A DNA stretch of 64,000 bases. It comes from Phytobacter palmae. Its GTDB lineage: Bacteria > Pseudomonadota > Gammaproteobacteria > Enterobacterales > Enterobacteriaceae. The stretch spans positions 1 through 64,000 of the forward strand of contig FONB01000012.1 in assembly GCA_900112785.1 (NCBI GenBank). The letters run 5' to 3'. Made by a program: the position numbers and the translations under genes. A model generated the notes under the pieces. That model did not search any database. It was not told the DNA's origin and saw nothing but the letters and a program-made list of their open reading frames with translations. Of the stretch, positions 47,451-58,024 are shown piece after piece (the first letter of the stretch is position 1; the number at the start of each line of letters is the position of its first letter).

Positions 47451-47894
47451 ATGACGCAAATTAGCGCATTAACGACGCTAAAGGATTTGGCAGAGAAAGA
47501 AGTTGACGACGCAGCCCTGAGATTGGGTGAAATGCGCCGCGGTTGCCAGCAAGCGGAAGAGCAGCTAAAAATGCTGATGGATTATCAGCATGAATACCGC
47601 AACAACCTGAATAATGATATGAGCCAGGGGATTGGAGCCCAGCGCTGGCAAAACTATCAGCAGTTTATTCAGACGCTGGAAAAAGCCATTGAGCAGCATC
47701 GACAGCAACTGATGCAGTGGAATGAAAAAGTTGACACTGCGCTGAATTGCTGGCGAGAGAAAAAGCAACGCTTGCAGGCATGGCAAACTCTGCAGGAAAG
47801 ACAAAACGCTGCCGCATTACAGGCGGAAAACCGCCTTGATCAAAAGAAAATGGATGAGTTTGCACAACGCGCATCCCAGAGGAAAAATGAATGA
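47451..47894 (+). CDS. fliJ: FliJ, export ATPase stalk protein
   Basis: 147 aa, almost entirely one antiparallel coiled coil ([40 protein letters not shown]). FliJ sits in the FliI ring like the gamma subunit of F1 and recycles chaperones. Overlaps fliK by 4 bp. Confidence 0.95.
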   Translation: MTQISALTTLKDLAEKEVDDAALRLGEMRRGCQQAEEQLKMLMDYQHEYRNNLNNDMSQGIGAQRWQNYQQFIQTLEKAIEQHRQQLMQWNEKVDTALNCWREKKQRLQAWQTLQERQNAAALQAENRLDQKKMDEFAQRASQRKNE

Positions 47895-49174
47895 TCAACT
47901 TGCAGAAATTGCTTTCGACAGATGTGGATGCAACCTCCGGTGTGCAGACAGGTGTCGGCAAAACGAGCGGTGATACGGCACAAGATTTTCTTGCCCTGCT
48001 GGCAGGCGCCCTTGACGGGAAAACGCTTACCGGCACTGACGCTGAGGGCAAGACAACCTTAACCCTTGCCGACCTGCAAGCCGCCAGCGGCAAGTCGCTG
48101 AAAAATTTGCGCGCATTGTCTTCTGACGATGCGCAGAGTCCTGCACAGAAACTGGCAGATTTACTGGCCCGCCAAACGGCAAAAACGGATATCGATACAC
48201 AGGTTACTGACGATAAAACCCAGGTGCAGGCGCTGTTATCGGGCCTGATGCCGGAAATCAAAAACGGCATTCTTGCTGTGCCCGGAAAAACTGATACAGC
48301 CGCTAATGCGACCACTGACGATGACAGCAGCGATTTAAGCGAAGAAGAGCTGGCGGGTCTCAGCGCATTGATGGCAATGCTGCCGCATCAGCAAAGCGCA
48401 CAGCTGGCACCGGCGAAATCGACCGCCGAGGTCGCTACCACCGCCACCAGCGCGTCGGGTACGACAAAACGTAGCGGAGTTGGCGTTGATCTTGCGACCC
48501 TGGCAGCCAGTGCACAAAAAGACGCTAACGCAAATACTGCAGCGCCAGGAACTTCTGTGCCTGCCGATCATGACGCCGCACAACAGCAGGCGGGCATTTT
48601 TGGCAGCGCGCTGGCTCCCGCAGCGAAACAAGATGCGGACAATGCCACGATGACCATCAATACAACCGCCAGTATCGCGCCGGTTGTCAGTAATGCCTCA
48701 TCAGCCCAGGCCAGTGCGCCGATCTCTTCTGCCGTTCTGAGCGCACCGTTAGGCAGCCATGAGTGGCAACAGACGCTCAGCCAACATGTCACTATGTTTA
48801 CCCGTCAGGGTCAGCAAAGCGCCGAGTTGCATCTGCACCCGGAAGATCTTGGCCAGGTGCAAATTTCCCTGAAACTCGATGACAATCTGGCACAAATTCA
48901 AATGGTGTCGCCGCACAGCCACGTTCGTCAGGCGCTGGAGGCTGCACTGCCTACACTGCGGACATCGCTGGCTGAGAACGGCATCCAACTGGGCCAAAGC
49001 AGCATCAGTAGCGAGAGTTTTGCCGGGCAGCAACAATCTTTCTCTTCGCAACAACACTCTTCGCGCACAGGTGGTGGAAGCAATCTGGCAACGGAAGATG
49101 ATGAGCCACTGATCGCCCCTGCAAGCCTGCAATCGATGGCGCGTGGTAATGGTGCGGTCGATATCTTTGCCTAA
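47891..49174 (+). CDS. fliK: FliK, hook-length control protein
   Basis: 427 aa, longer than E. coli FliK (375). The N-terminal ruler part is Ala/Thr/Ser/Asp-rich and low in complexity, as expected for an extended measuring domain. The C-terminal substrate-switch domain is conserved ([52 protein letters not shown]). The extra length is in the ruler, which might mean a longer hook. Confidence 0.95.
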   Translation: MINLQKLLSTDVDATSGVQTGVGKTSGDTAQDFLALLAGALDGKTLTGTDAEGKTTLTLADLQAASGKSLKNLRALSSDDAQSPAQKLADLLARQTAKTDIDTQVTDDKTQVQALLSGLMPEIKNGILAVPGKTDTAANATTDDDSSDLSEEELAGLSALMAMLPHQQSAQLAPAKSTAEVATTATSASGTTKRSGVGVDLATLAASAQKDANANTAAPGTSVPADHDAAQQQAGIFGSALAPAAKQDADNATMTINTTASIAPVVSNASSAQASAPISSAVLSAPLGSHEWQQTLSQHVTMFTRQGQQSAELHLHPEDLGQVQISLKLDDNLAQIQMVSPHSHVRQALEAALPTLRTSLAENGIQLGQSSISSESFAGQQQSFSSQQHSSRTGGGSNLATEDDEPLIAPASLQSMARGNGAVDIFA

Positions 49175-49190
49175 ACGCCAGAGGTAGCAT

Positions 49191-49241
49191 GATTATCTCC
49201 GTCTTTTCCGCGCTTTGACGCGGACAGGACACGGGATAATC
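49191..49241. promoter_or_regulatory. Long inverted repeat in the fliK-fliL gap
   Basis: GATTATC (49191) and GATAATC (49235-49241) bracket inner complementary blocks (TTCCGCG with CGCGGA), giving an imperfect hairpin of about 50 nt. It may terminate the fliF-K transcript or process the fliL leader. It lacks a clear T tract. Confidence 0.5.
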
Positions 49242-49278
49242 AGACTATGAGCAGTACCTAACAGGAAGCACGTATCAG

Positions 49279-49758
49279 ATGACTGACACCGCTATCAACA
49301 AAAAAAAACGTAAGCGTAAAATCTGGATCCCGCTATTGGTGTTAATCACCCTCGCTGCATGCGCGACTGCTGGCTATAGTTACTGGCGTATGCAACAGCA
49401 TCCGTCCACGGACGCGAAAGCGGAGGCAGAAGCCCCGCCGCCGCCTCCTGCACCTGTATTCTTCGCACTGGATACCTTTACGGTAAACCTGGGCGATGCG
49501 GATCGTGTGCTGTACATCGGCATCACGCTGCGTCTGAAAGATGACGTCACGCGTGCCAGACTGAGCGAATATTTGCCAGAAGTTCGTAGCCGTTTGCTGT
49601 TGCTGTTCTCACGTCAGGATGCCTCAAAGCTCGCCACTGACGAAGGTAAGCAGCAACTGGCTACAGCGATTAAAGAAGCAATCGCAACACCGTTAGTGGC
49701 AGGGCAACCGAAACAAGAAGTCACTGACGTTCTTTATACAGCTTTCATTCTGCGGTAA
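49279..49758 (+). CDS. fliL: FliL, basal-body-associated stator protein
   Basis: 159 aa. Short basic cytoplasmic tail (KKKRKRK), one span (about residues 17-35), a Pro/Ala linker and the periplasmic domain ([40 protein letters not shown]). It forms rings around stators. First gene of the fliLMNOPQR block. Confidence 0.96.
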   Translation: MTDTAINKKKRKRKIWIPLLVLITLAACATAGYSYWRMQQHPSTDAKAEAEAPPPPPAPVFFALDTFTVNLGDADRVLYIGITLRLKDDVTRARLSEYLPEVRSRLLLLFSRQDASKLATDEGKQQLATAIKEAIATPLVAGQPKQEVTDVLYTAFILR

Positions 49759-49762
49759 AGAC

Positions 49763-50767
49763 ATGGGCGATAGCATTCTTTCTCAGGCCGAAATCGACGC
49801 GCTGCTCAACGGAGACAGCGACACGAGCGATGCTCCGAAGCCAGGTGCAAGCGGCGATAGCGATATTCGTCCCTATGACCCGAATACCCAGCGCCGCGTA
49901 GTACGTGAACGTCTGCAGGCGCTGGAAATTATTAATGAACGTTTCGCGCGCCAGTTCCGTATGGGGTTGTTTAACCTGTTGCGTCGTAGCCCGGATATTA
50001 CCGTTGGCGCGATCCGCATTCAGCCCTATCATGAGTTTGCGCGTAACTTGCCGGTTCCGACCAACCTTAACCTTATCCACCTTAAGCCACTGCGCGGTAC
50101 GGGATTGTTTGTTTTCTCCCCAAGCCTGGTCTTTATTGCTGTAGATAACTTATTTGGTGGTGACGGACGATTCCCGACGAAGGTGGAAGGCCGCGAGTTT
50201 ACGCATACTGAACAGCGTGTCATTAACCGCATGTTGAAGCTGGCGCTTGAGGGCTACAGTGACGCATGGAAAGCTATCCATCCGCTGGACGTTGAATATG
50301 TACGTTCGGAGATGCAGGTTAAGTTCACCAATATCACTACCTCACCTAACGATATTGTGGTGAACACGCCATTCCACGTGGAGATTGGCAACCTGACGGG
50401 TGAATTTAATATTTGTCTGCCATTCAGCATGATAGAGCCGCTGCGTGAAGTGCTGGTCAACCCGCCGCTGGAGAACTCCCGCTCGGAAGATCAGAACTGG
50501 CGAGATAACCTGGTGCGCCAGGTGCAGCACTCTGAGCTGGAACTGATTGCTAATTTTGCTGATATTTCACTGCGGCTGTCGCAGATACTTAAGCTCAAGC
50601 CCGGCGATGTCCTGCCGATCGAGAAACCCGATCGCATCATTGCGCATGTGGACGGAGTGCCTGTACTCACCAGCCAGTATGGCACGCTAAATGGTCAGTA
50701 CGCCCTGCGTGTCGAGCATCTGATTAACCCGATTTTGAATTCGCTGAATGAGGAACAGCCCAAATGA
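49763..50767 (+). CDS. fliM: FliM, motor switch protein
   Basis: 334 aa. N-terminal CheY-P docking helix (DSILSQAEIDALLNG), middle CheC-like domain with the GGxG-type DNLFGGDGRF, and C-terminal SpoA domain (LQILKLKPGDVLPIEKPD analog). It transmits the chemotaxis signal to FliG. Overlaps fliN by 4 bp. Confidence 0.97.
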   Translation: MGDSILSQAEIDALLNGDSDTSDAPKPGASGDSDIRPYDPNTQRRVVRERLQALEIINERFARQFRMGLFNLLRRSPDITVGAIRIQPYHEFARNLPVPTNLNLIHLKPLRGTGLFVFSPSLVFIAVDNLFGGDGRFPTKVEGREFTHTEQRVINRMLKLALEGYSDAWKAIHPLDVEYVRSEMQVKFTNITTSPNDIVVNTPFHVEIGNLTGEFNICLPFSMIEPLREVLVNPPLENSRSEDQNWRDNLVRQVQHSELELIANFADISLRLSQILKLKPGDVLPIEKPDRIIAHVDGVPVLTSQYGTLNGQYALRVEHLINPILNSLNEEQPK

Positions 50768-51177
50768 GTGATATGAACAATCCGTCCGATGAAAACAGTA
50801 GCGCAATGGACGATCTGTGGGCTGACGCGTTGAACGAACAAAAAACCACGACCAGCAAAAGTGCAGCTGACGCTGTCTTTCAGCAGCTGGGCGGGGGCGA
50901 CGTCACGGGTAGCCTGCAGGATATCGACCTGATTATGGATATCCCGGTCAAACTGACCGTAGAGCTTGGCCGTACGCGAATGACCATTAAAGAGCTGCTG
51001 CGTCTGACGCAGGGTTCTGTGGTTGCCCTTGACGGTCTGGCCGGTGAGCCGCTGGATATCCTGATCAACGGTTACCTCATTGCACAAGGCGAAGTTGTGG
51101 TCGTTGCGGATAAATACGGCGTACGTATTACCGATATCATTACCCCGTCTGAGCGCATGCGTCGCCTGAGCCGCTGA
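50764..51177 (+). CDS. fliN: FliN, motor switch protein
   Basis: 137 aa with the SpoA domain: DIPVKLTVELGRTRMTIKEL, LLRLTQGSVVALDGLAGEPL, and DILINGYLIAQGEVVVVADK. Builds the lower C ring and binds FliH. Confidence 0.97.
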   Translation: MSDMNNPSDENSSAMDDLWADALNEQKTTTSKSAADAVFQQLGGGDVTGSLQDIDLIMDIPVKLTVELGRTRMTIKELLRLTQGSVVALDGLAGEPLDILINGYLIAQGEVVVVADKYGVRITDIITPSERMRRLSR

Positions 51178-51185
51178 GGCCACCC

Positions 51186-51560
51186 ATGAAAACCCAGGCC
51201 ACGGTGAGCCAGCCGTCAAACGTACCGGGTTCGCCACTGCTGCAAGTCAGTGGCGCACTGGTGTTGATTCTGGCGATAATTTTTATTGTCGCCTGGCTGG
51301 CGAAGCGTCTGGGATTTGCCGGTAAATCTGCGGGAAGCCGTGGACTAAAAGTCAGTGCCACTACCTCCGTAGGGCCACGTGAGCGCGTGGTCATTGTTGA
51401 GGTGGAAGATGCGCGCCTGGTTCTGGGCGTTACCCCTTCGCAGATTAATTTGCTGCATACGCTTCCTCCGGCCCCCGCCGACAATGAAGACATGAAAGAG
51501 AAGACCCCGGACTTTCAGTCCGTGATGAAGAATTTGCTTAAGCGTTCCGGGAGAACCTGA
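51186..51560 (+). CDS. fliO: FliO, export-gate assembly protein
   Basis: 124 aa. One span (about residues 20-42, [20 protein letters not shown]) followed by a short cytoplasmic domain ([20 protein letters not shown]). FliO helps assemble the FliP ring. The stop overlaps the fliP ATG. Confidence 0.94.
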   Translation: MKTQATVSQPSNVPGSPLLQVSGALVLILAIIFIVAWLAKRLGFAGKSAGSRGLKVSATTSVGPRERVVIVEVEDARLVLGVTPSQINLLHTLPPAPADNEDMKEKTPDFQSVMKNLLKRSGRT

Positions 51561-52297
51561 TGCGCCGTTTGTTACCTTTCGCGCTGGCCGGATTATGGCT
51601 GGCTGCCCCTGCCGCATTTGCTCAACTCCCGGGCCTGGTGAGTCAACCGCTGGCCAACGGCGGACAAAGCTGGTCTCTGCCAGTACAGACACTGGTCTTT
51701 ATCACGTCACTGACCTTCCTGCCTGCCGTACTGCTGATGATGACCAGTTTTACCCGTATCATCATCGTGTTTGGTCTGCTGCGTAACGCTCTGGGTACGC
51801 CTTCTGCGCCGCCAAACCAGGTTATGCTGGGGCTGGCGTTGTTTTTAACCTTTTTTATTATGTCGCCGGTCATCGATAAGATTTACGCCGACGCCTATCA
51901 GCCCTTTAGCGAAAACAAGATTTCCGTCGATGTGGCGCTGGAGCGCGGCGCGCAGCCGCTGCGTGAGTTTATGCTGCGCCAGACGCGCGAAGCCGACCTC
52001 GCCCTCTTCGCCCGCTTATCCAATAGCCCGCCGATTCAGGGGCCGGAGGCTGTCTCTATGCGAATCCTGCTGCCAGCCTATGTGACCAGCGAGCTAAAAA
52101 CCGCCTTCCAGATTGGTTTTACGATCTTCATTCCGTTTTTGATTATCGATCTGGTGATCGCCAGCGTCCTGATGGCGCTGGGGATGATGATGGTGCCGCC
52201 TGCCACTATTGCGCTGCCCTTCAAGTTGATGCTGTTCGTGCTGGTGGATGGCTGGCAACTGCTGGTCGGTTCGCTGGCACAAAGTTTCTACAGTTAG
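51560..52297 (+). CDS. fliP: FliP, export-gate channel protein
   Basis: 245 aa. Cleavable signal peptide of about 21 residues (ends PAAFA), rare among gate proteins but standard for FliP. Conserved [40 protein letters not shown] and [20 protein letters not shown]. Five FliP subunits form the pore core with FliQ and FliR. Confidence 0.96.
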   Translation: MRRLLPFALAGLWLAAPAAFAQLPGLVSQPLANGGQSWSLPVQTLVFITSLTFLPAVLLMMTSFTRIIIVFGLLRNALGTPSAPPNQVMLGLALFLTFFIMSPVIDKIYADAYQPFSENKISVDVALERGAQPLREFMLRQTREADLALFARLSNSPPIQGPEAVSMRILLPAYVTSELKTAFQIGFTIFIPFLIIDLVIASVLMALGMMMVPPATIALPFKLMLFVLVDGWQLLVGSLAQSFYS

Positions 52298-52306
52298 GAG
52301 TGAAAG

Positions 52307-52576
52307 ATGTCACCTGAATCGGTCATGATGATTGGCACCGAGGCGATGAAAGTTGCCCTCGCGCTCGCCGCTCCGTTGCTCCTGGTAGCCCTGGTGACGG
52401 GTCTCATTATCAGTATCCTGCAGGCCGCTACGCAGATTAACGAAATGACACTATCGTTCATTCCAAAAATCATTGCGGTGTTTGTGACTATCATCATTGC
52501 CGGGCCGTGGATGCTCAATCTACTGCTGGATTATATGCGCACGTTATACAGCAACCTGCCCTATATGATTGGATAG
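52307..52576 (+). CDS. fliQ: FliQ, export-gate protein
   Basis: 89 aa, two spans forming a hairpin ([40 protein letters not shown]) with the [10 protein letters not shown] link that is near invariant. Packs outside the FliP-FliR ring. Confidence 0.96.
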   Translation: MSPESVMMIGTEAMKVALALAAPLLLVALVTGLIISILQAATQINEMTLSFIPKIIAVFVTIIIAGPWMLNLLLDYMRTLYSNLPYMIG

Positions 52577-52583
52577 GCTCCGC

Positions 52584-53369
52584 ATGTTTCATGTCACCAG
52601 CGATCAATGGCTTCAATGGCTCAGCATGTATTTCTGGCCCTTGTTGCGCATTATGGCGCTGATTATGACCGCCCCGATCCTGAGTGAGCGCTCTATCCCC
52701 CGGCGCGTAAAAATGGGGTTGGGTCTGGTGATCACCTTTATCGTCGCGCCGACACTCCCCCCGGTCAACGCAACCATGTTTTCCGCGAATGGCTTATGGC
52801 TGGCGATACAACAGCTTCTGATTGGCATTGCGCTTGGTTTTACTATGCAGTTTGCCTTCGCGACCATCCGTTATGCCGGCGAGTTGATTGGTTTACAGAT
52901 GGGTCTGTCGTTCGCGACCTTTGTCGATCCTGCCAGCCACCTCAACATGCCTGTCCTCGCCCGCTTCATGGACATGCTGGCCATGCTGCTGTTTTTAGTT
53001 CTCAATGGCCATCTGTGGCTGATTTCGATGCTGGTGGATACCTTTCATACGCTACCGATAGGCGGAGATCCGGTGAACAGTGACGCGTTTATGGCCATTA
53101 CCCGCTCCGCGAGTATGATTTTCGTTAATGGCGTTATGCTGGCATTACCCATCATTACCCTGCTGCTGACCATTAACCTGGCGATGGGTTTATTGAACCG
53201 AATGTCTCCACAATTCTCCCTTTTTGTTATCGGTTTCCCGATTACATTAACGGTCGGTATTTTGCTCATGGTTGCCATGATGCCATTAATCGCGCCTTAC
53301 ACCGAACGTGTATTTGGTGAGATTTTCAATCTATTAGCCGATATAGTCGGTGAACTGCCAAAGAAATAA
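52584..53369 (+). CDS. fliR: FliR, export-gate protein
   Basis: 261 aa from the ATG at 52584; a start 15 bp earlier is inside fliQ and rejected. Six or so spans; conserved [40 protein letters not shown] and [20 protein letters not shown]. One copy closes the FliP5-Q4-R1 channel. Last gene of the operon. Confidence 0.96.
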   Translation: MFHVTSDQWLQWLSMYFWPLLRIMALIMTAPILSERSIPRRVKMGLGLVITFIVAPTLPPVNATMFSANGLWLAIQQLLIGIALGFTMQFAFATIRYAGELIGLQMGLSFATFVDPASHLNMPVLARFMDMLAMLLFLVLNGHLWLISMLVDTFHTLPIGGDPVNSDAFMAITRSASMIFVNGVMLALPIITLLLTINLAMGLLNRMSPQFSLFVIGFPITLTVGILLMVAMMPLIAPYTERVFGEIFNLLADIVGELPKK

Positions 53370-53396
53370 CAACCCATACTTTTTATATAGTCTTCC

Positions 53397-53410
53397 TAAG
53401 GAAATTCCTA
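53397..53410 (+). promoter_or_regulatory. RcsAB box upstream of rcsA
   Basis: TAAGGAAATTCCTA lies about 240 bp before the rcsA ATG. It differs by one base from the TAAGRATATTCCTA consensus and is itself nearly palindromic. Known rcsA genes are autoregulated through such a box. The remaining 53411-53650 contains no gene I can support. Confidence 0.85.
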
Positions 53411-53650
53411 AAATCAATTCAAGGAATCACCCCCTACGATATACCTGACGCGGGTTAATTGTTTTTAAGGTTCTCACAGAACACAACATTTACTTTACTT
53501 TGAGATGATTCCTGGCAAATTATACGTAACTTTACGGGATAGTGGTTTCGCCTGAGGTCGTCCTGCTCATTGTTTATTACTTTTTTGCCTGGTGGTTCAG
53601 GGACCTCTGGCGAGGGTGAATTATCGTTACGCATTGAGTGAGGGTATGCC

Positions 53651-54274
53651 ATGTCAACGATTATTATGGATCTATGCAGTTATACCCGGTTGGGACTAAC
53701 GGGGTATCTCGCAAGCCGGGGGGTAAAAAAACGAGAAATTAACGACGTAACAACCGTTGATGAACTCGAATCGGCATGTGTGGCACTACAGCCCACGGTG
53801 GTGTTTATTAATGAGGACTGCTTCATTCATGATCCTGTCAGCAGTCAGCATATAAAAGAAATCATTACTCAACACCCCCGGACGTTATTTATTGTATTTA
53901 TGGCAATAGCTAATATCCACTTTGATGAATATTTGTTAGTCCGCAAGAATTTATTGATCAGTTCAAAGTCAATAAAGCCTGAGTCGCTGGACGATATTTT
54001 GGCTGACTATCTTAGTAAAGAGAAAAAGAGTATTGGGCACATTAATTTACCCACGTTATCACTGAGCCGGACGGAATCCAGCATGCTCAAAATGTGGATG
54101 TCTGGGCAGGATACCATCCAAATATCCGATCAGATGAATATTAAAGCTAAAACGGTATCATCTCATAAAGGTAATATTAAAAGGAAAATTAAAACGCATA
54201 ATAAGCAGGTGATCTATCATGTCGTTCGTCTGACCGATAATGTGACCAGCGGTATCTTTGTAAATATGCGATAA
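53651..54274 (+). CDS. rcsA: RcsA, capsule synthesis co-regulator
   Basis: 207 aa. The N-terminal half is a degenerate receiver-like domain without a phospho-acceptor Asp. The C-terminal LuxR-type helix-turn-helix is intact ([40 protein letters not shown]). RcsA pairs with RcsB to switch on colanic-acid genes and to repress flhDC; it is short-lived through Lon. Start preceded by GAGGGT. Confidence 0.96.
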   Translation: MSTIIMDLCSYTRLGLTGYLASRGVKKREINDVTTVDELESACVALQPTVVFINEDCFIHDPVSSQHIKEIITQHPRTLFIVFMAIANIHFDEYLLVRKNLLISSKSIKPESLDDILADYLSKEKKSIGHINLPTLSLSRTESSMLKMWMSGQDTIQISDQMNIKAKTVSSHKGNIKRKIKTHNKQVIYHVVRLTDNVTSGIFVNMR

Positions 54275-54315
54275 GACTTTGAAGGATCACCCTCCTGAAC
54301 GGAGGGCGAATAAAA

Positions 54316-54504
54316 TTAATCACTGAGTTCAACAAAAATCCCGTCCGGGTGACCTTTTTCATTAAAGAACCAGATACCGAGCGGGTAATCATCAAGTGAC
54401 ACCAGGTACATCGTACCTTCATTGAATTCTTCAATAGCCAGCACGACACCCGGACGGCGCGGACCACCGTCCGTCTTGACCGTAACCCGATCGTTTACCT
54501 TCAT
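54316..54504 (-). CDS. dsrB: DsrB family protein
   Basis: 62 aa from the ATG at 54504 (a Met two codons upstream is possible), with AGGAGG-like sequence upstream. [20 protein letters not shown] and [20 protein letters not shown] are diagnostic. Small protein of unknown function, RpoS-linked in E. coli. It converges with rcsA. Confidence 0.93.
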   Translation of the reverse strand: MKVNDRVTVKTDGGPRRPGVVLAIEEFNEGTMYLVSLDDYPLGIWFFNEKGHPDGIFVELSD

Positions 54505-54632
54505 ATCCATCCTCCTGTTTCATTTGTGCCAGTGTAGAACAATTCTCAATAACTGGCAGCCTCCTCACGTTTGGCTGGCTATTTTTTCTACCGACTATAC
54601 TTGTTGGTGGGCCTGACGATGAGGTGAGACGG

Positions 54633-54863
54633 ATGAGTACAGTGAAAGAGTACAGCGACACCGCAAAGCGGGACGTTAATGTCGACGTTGATGCCCTGCT
54701 GGCTGCAATAAACGAGATTTGCGAGAGCGAAATCCATCGGGTCGCTGATGACGATGGTCAGCGCGTTAGCATCGATGGGCGGGACTACCACACCTGGCGT
54801 GAACTGGCGGAGGCGTTCGAGCTTGATATTCACGACTTTAGCGTGACGGAAGTGAATCGCTAG
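54633..54863 (+). CDS. yodD: YodD, stress-induced small protein
   Basis: 76 aa from the ATG at 54633. Conserved KEYSDTAKRDVNVDVDALLA and GRDYHTWRELAEAFELDIHD. Unknown function; in E. coli it is induced by peroxide and acid. The stop lies 7 bp from the 3' end of the antisense dsrA gene. Confidence 0.92.
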   Translation: MSTVKEYSDTAKRDVNVDVDALLAAINEICESEIHRVADDDGQRVSIDGRDYHTWRELAEAFELDIHDFSVTEVNR

Positions 54864-54869
54864 AAAGAA

Positions 54870-54956
54870 AAAATCCCGGCCATGGGGTGGCCGGGATAAA
54901 ACTTGCTCTCGCAAGAAGCACTTGAAAATTCGTTACACCAGGGAATCTGATGTAAC
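54870..54956 (-). ncRNA. dsrA: DsrA small regulatory RNA
   Basis: Read on the minus strand, an 87-nt segment starts GTTACATCAGATTCCCTGG, continues TGTAACGAATTTTCAAGTGC and TTCTTGCGAGAGCAAGTTTT, and ends in a terminator stem (ATCCCGGCCA with TGGCCGGGAT) and a T tract. The order of the rpoS-pairing region, the hns-pairing region and the terminator matches E. coli DsrA, with compensated changes in stems 2 and 3. It promotes rpoS translation at low temperature with Hfq and represses hns. The yodD-yedP location is the conserved one. Confidence 0.93.
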
Positions 54957-55152
54957 TGGCACCATATCCTCAAACTTATTGCATGACAAGGTAATATTCC
55001 TGACCTGAATAATTTAGTGGCGCAATATTTCCATCGCGGGCAAATCTATCAACGCCCGCGCCATGCCGCTTATCTGTATTTGATACTGATTTTTCGCTGA
55101 GTGGCCTTACGTAAAAATGAGATTTGTCTTACCTGACTGCAAGGAGCAGACC

Positions 55153-55992
55153 ATGCCAACCCTTGACGACCCATTGCTGGTGTTTTCCGATGTTGACGGC
55201 ACACTCCAGGATAGCCACACCGGCGACTGGCAACCGGCGGCTGACTGGCTTGCCCGACTTCGTCGACACCATATTCCCCTGATCCTCTGCAGTAGCAAAA
55301 CTGCCGCTGAGATGATTGCAGTGCAACGCATGGTGGGTCTGGAAGGCCTGCCCTTTATTGCCGAGAACGGCGCTGTCATTCAGCTTGATGAACACTGGCA
55401 GGATCACGAAAACTATCCGCGCATTATTACAGGCTCTTCCCACGACGAGATTGCTAAAGTTCTCAGCGAATTGCGCAGTCGCGATGGCTACAAATTCACA
55501 ACCTTTAGCGAAATGGACGAACACATTCTCGCTGATGTCACCGGTCTTCCTCCTGCACAAGCTTCGCTCGCCCGTTTGCAGGAAGCGTCTGAGACTTTAA
55601 TCTGGCGGGATAGCGATGAACAGATGCAGACTTTCGATGCCGAACTGGCCCAGCTCGGCTTACGTTTCGTGCAGGGAGCAAGGTTCTGGCATGTCCTTGA
55701 CGAGCGTAGCGGAAAAGATCAGGCAGTGAACTGGTTAATACGCCAGTACCGTCATTATGACGGTACGAGCCATATCACTATAGGGTTAGGAGATGGCCCC
55801 AACGATGCGCCACTGTTGGATACCGTTAATTTCGCTATTGTAGTAAAAGGGCTGAACCGCCAGGGGATCCGCTTGCAATATGATACGCCCGGGCGGGTAT
55901 ACCGCTGCGCCCTTGAAGGCGCAGCGGGGTGGCGGGAAGGAATGGACTATGTGTTAGGTAATGGCGACACGCCGTCTTCGGCGCAAACCTGA
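55153..55992 (+). CDS. yedP: YedP, mannosyl-3-phosphoglycerate phosphatase-like
   Basis: 279 aa from the ATG at 55153, with AAGGAG upstream. HAD subfamily IIB: motif [10 protein letters not shown] (D13, D15), motif II LCSSKT, Lys in GKDQAVNW and motif [14 protein letters not shown]. The family removes phosphate from mannosyl-3-phosphoglycerate, though no synthase is known in enterics. Its 3' end overlaps the convergent dgcQ by 46 bp. Confidence 0.93.
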   Translation: MPTLDDPLLVFSDVDGTLQDSHTGDWQPAADWLARLRRHHIPLILCSSKTAAEMIAVQRMVGLEGLPFIAENGAVIQLDEHWQDHENYPRIITGSSHDEIAKVLSELRSRDGYKFTTFSEMDEHILADVTGLPPAQASLARLQEASETLIWRDSDEQMQTFDAELAQLGLRFVQGARFWHVLDERSGKDQAVNWLIRQYRHYDGTSHITIGLGDGPNDAPLLDTVNFAIVVKGLNRQGIRLQYDTPGRVYRCALEGAAGWREGMDYVLGNGDTPSSAQT

Positions 55993-57659
55993 TTGCGGCC
56001 ATTATTTTTTGCCTGATACAAACGACTGTCGGCAACAGACTGGAGATGTTCGAAGTCATAGTTGCCGCTTTCCTGCGCGCTACACACCCCGAGTGAGGCA
56101 GTCACACGAATGGTCTTGCTCTTTTGCACAAAAATTTCTTTGCCGCTGATACGCTGGCGGATTTTTTCTGCAACAGCAGTCGCATCCGCAAGTGTCGCAC
56201 CGGGGAGCAATACGCAAAACTCTTCCCCCCCGACACGCCCGGCCACGTCCTGCTCGCGGATCGATTTACCAATCAGGCCCGCAGCATAAGACAACACCAG
56301 GTCTCCTGCCTGATGACCGAAGCGATCGTTGACGCGTTTAAAATGGTCGAGATCGATTTGAATCACCGAGAGCGGGAGATTTTGCGCCGCGCACTCATTT
56401 GTCAGAGTTCTGGCGCGTTCAAACAAAGCGCCGCGATTATTCAGCCGTGTTAATGGGTCATACCAGGCCTGCCATTGCAATGTATGCTGGAGCTGGAACA
56501 TATTGCTGACCATCCGCCGGATCACGCCCCAGGAGAGCAGCAGCATAGTGGTGAACAGGAGCCACAATAAGGCCAGGGCGATACTGATACTGCCAAAATC
56601 ACCACGTAAACCCTCACGCAGCGTTTGGATACGTAACACACTGCCTTCGAAATGTTTGAGTTTTTCCCAGCTCACGAATCGCGTCCCCAAACGCAAGCCG
56701 CCCGCGGTATCTTTGGTCATCTCCCGTTTCAGTTGCGCGCGCTCCTCGCTGGAAAATTGTTGCCCCGCAGTTCCGTGCTCTGCGGTTGTGGTTAGCAAAG
56801 CAAACTGCGCATCGTACAACTGATATTCTCCCTTATCCTGACTCTGGCGCGCTTCCGTCAGTAGTGCCTTCATTGATGACACAGGAAAACTCATTGATAG
56901 CACGCCATACCAGTAATTTTGATAATCCAGCGGAACACTGGCGGTCACCATTGAATCAGCAAGACTCACTTCATGTGCTTCGTCACTAAACCAGCGTACA
57001 CCGCGCAGTTTGTTTTCACGCTCGCTTTGTCCGGTAAACCAGGGGCTGGTCAGATACTGGTAATAGTGCTGAACAATTTCATTATTGTTCCCGACAGGTA
57101 ATGTGGAGATAAAAAAACCCGCCCGGGAGACATAGAGCGCGCGGCGCGGAAACATAGTGGCGCTGGAGGAAAAACGGAACAGATAGCCGAGCTCCATCGC
57201 GGCCGTCAGTTCATTATGCAATAACGGATTGTCACGGCTTAGCGAGGCGCTTTGACCAACAAAATAGTCTGACACGCCATATAAAGGCAGCGTCCGGCGG
57301 TTATCGAGGCCTATTTGCCAGTAAGGAAGGATGCGCTCCTGTTCAAACTCCGCCTGTATGTTACGTAAAACATCGAAAGCGAGCGGTGTTTGTACCGCAG
57401 ACTGCATGCCGTTGCGAAAAAATAGCAGACGATCGATGCCTACCTGCATCTGCCTGTCCAGCACATTAGCAACATTATCCAGCGCGTTACGCTGACTGAC
57501 GACATACGCGCCTTTCATCACAATGACTTCACGCCATGTCAGTACCGTAGAACAGACCAGCACAATAACAAAACAGAGATTCACGACCCGGCTGGGAACA
57601 AACCAGGTTTTGACAAACGCAAGTCGCGGAGGACTTTTAACGACTTTATCCTGCCCCAC
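55947..57659 (-). CDS. dgcQ: DgcQ, membrane diguanylate cyclase
   Basis: 570 aa from the GTG at 57659 with GGAG upstream; the frame extends further but that part looks non-coding. Two spans (about residues 20-40 and 355-378) flank a periplasmic CHASE-like sensor. The GGDEF domain has GGEEF in an [16 protein letters not shown] context and an RxxD inhibitory site (REQD) five residues earlier, so it is probably active and feedback controlled. It makes c-di-GMP, linked to cellulose and biofilm control in relatives (yedQ). The C-terminus overlaps yedP antisense. Confidence 0.93.
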   Translation of the reverse strand: MGQDKVVKSPPRLAFVKTWFVPSRVVNLCFVIVLVCSTVLTWREVIVMKGAYVVSQRNALDNVANVLDRQMQVGIDRLLFFRNGMQSAVQTPLAFDVLRNIQAEFEQERILPYWQIGLDNRRTLPLYGVSDYFVGQSASLSRDNPLLHNELTAAMELGYLFRFSSSATMFPRRALYVSRAGFFISTLPVGNNNEIVQHYYQYLTSPWFTGQSERENKLRGVRWFSDEAHEVSLADSMVTASVPLDYQNYWYGVLSMSFPVSSMKALLTEARQSQDKGEYQLYDAQFALLTTTAEHGTAGQQFSSEERAQLKREMTKDTAGGLRLGTRFVSWEKLKHFEGSVLRIQTLREGLRGDFGSISIALALLWLLFTTMLLLSWGVIRRMVSNMFQLQHTLQWQAWYDPLTRLNNRGALFERARTLTNECAAQNLPLSVIQIDLDHFKRVNDRFGHQAGDLVLSYAAGLIGKSIREQDVAGRVGGEEFCVLLPGATLADATAVAEKIRQRISGKEIFVQKSKTIRVTASLGVCSAQESGNYDFEHLQSVADSRLYQAKNNGRNQVCAEDGVSPLPNT

Positions 57660-57762
57660 AAAGACTCCATGAATAAACGCAACGCTGAATGCGTTATGCG
57701 ATTGCCAACGGCAAATAACTAAAAGAAGAAAAACGCCCGGGCATGCCGGGCGTTTGAGATGG

Positions 57763-57945
57763 CTATGCCTCTTCGCAAAGCTTTCGTCCTTCACCGGGAA
57801 CCAGTTCATCTTCCCGAAAGGCTTCACGTTTTACGACGTAACCGTCATACCAGCGACACTCCACCATCCCGCTGGAATAACCGGTAACAATCATGCACTG
57901 CCCACCATTTTTTGCTTTTACTTCATCACTGATCAAAAAGACCAT
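57763..57945 (-). CDS. yodC: YodC, DUF2158 protein
   Basis: 60 aa. VFLISDEVKAKNGGQCMIVT and CRWYDGYVVKREAFREDELV are family signatures, forming a small SH3-like barrel. GGAGG precedes the ATG. Function unknown. Confidence 0.92.
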   Translation of the reverse strand: MVFLISDEVKAKNGGQCMIVTGYSSGMVECRWYDGYVVKREAFREDELVPGEGRKLCEEA

Positions 57946-58024
57946 CTTTGCCTCCTGTATCAGGGTGAAACGATTTCACCTTAGACGAAGTTTCAACCTT
58001 TTGCGTAGTGGCAAAATTGAGAAT

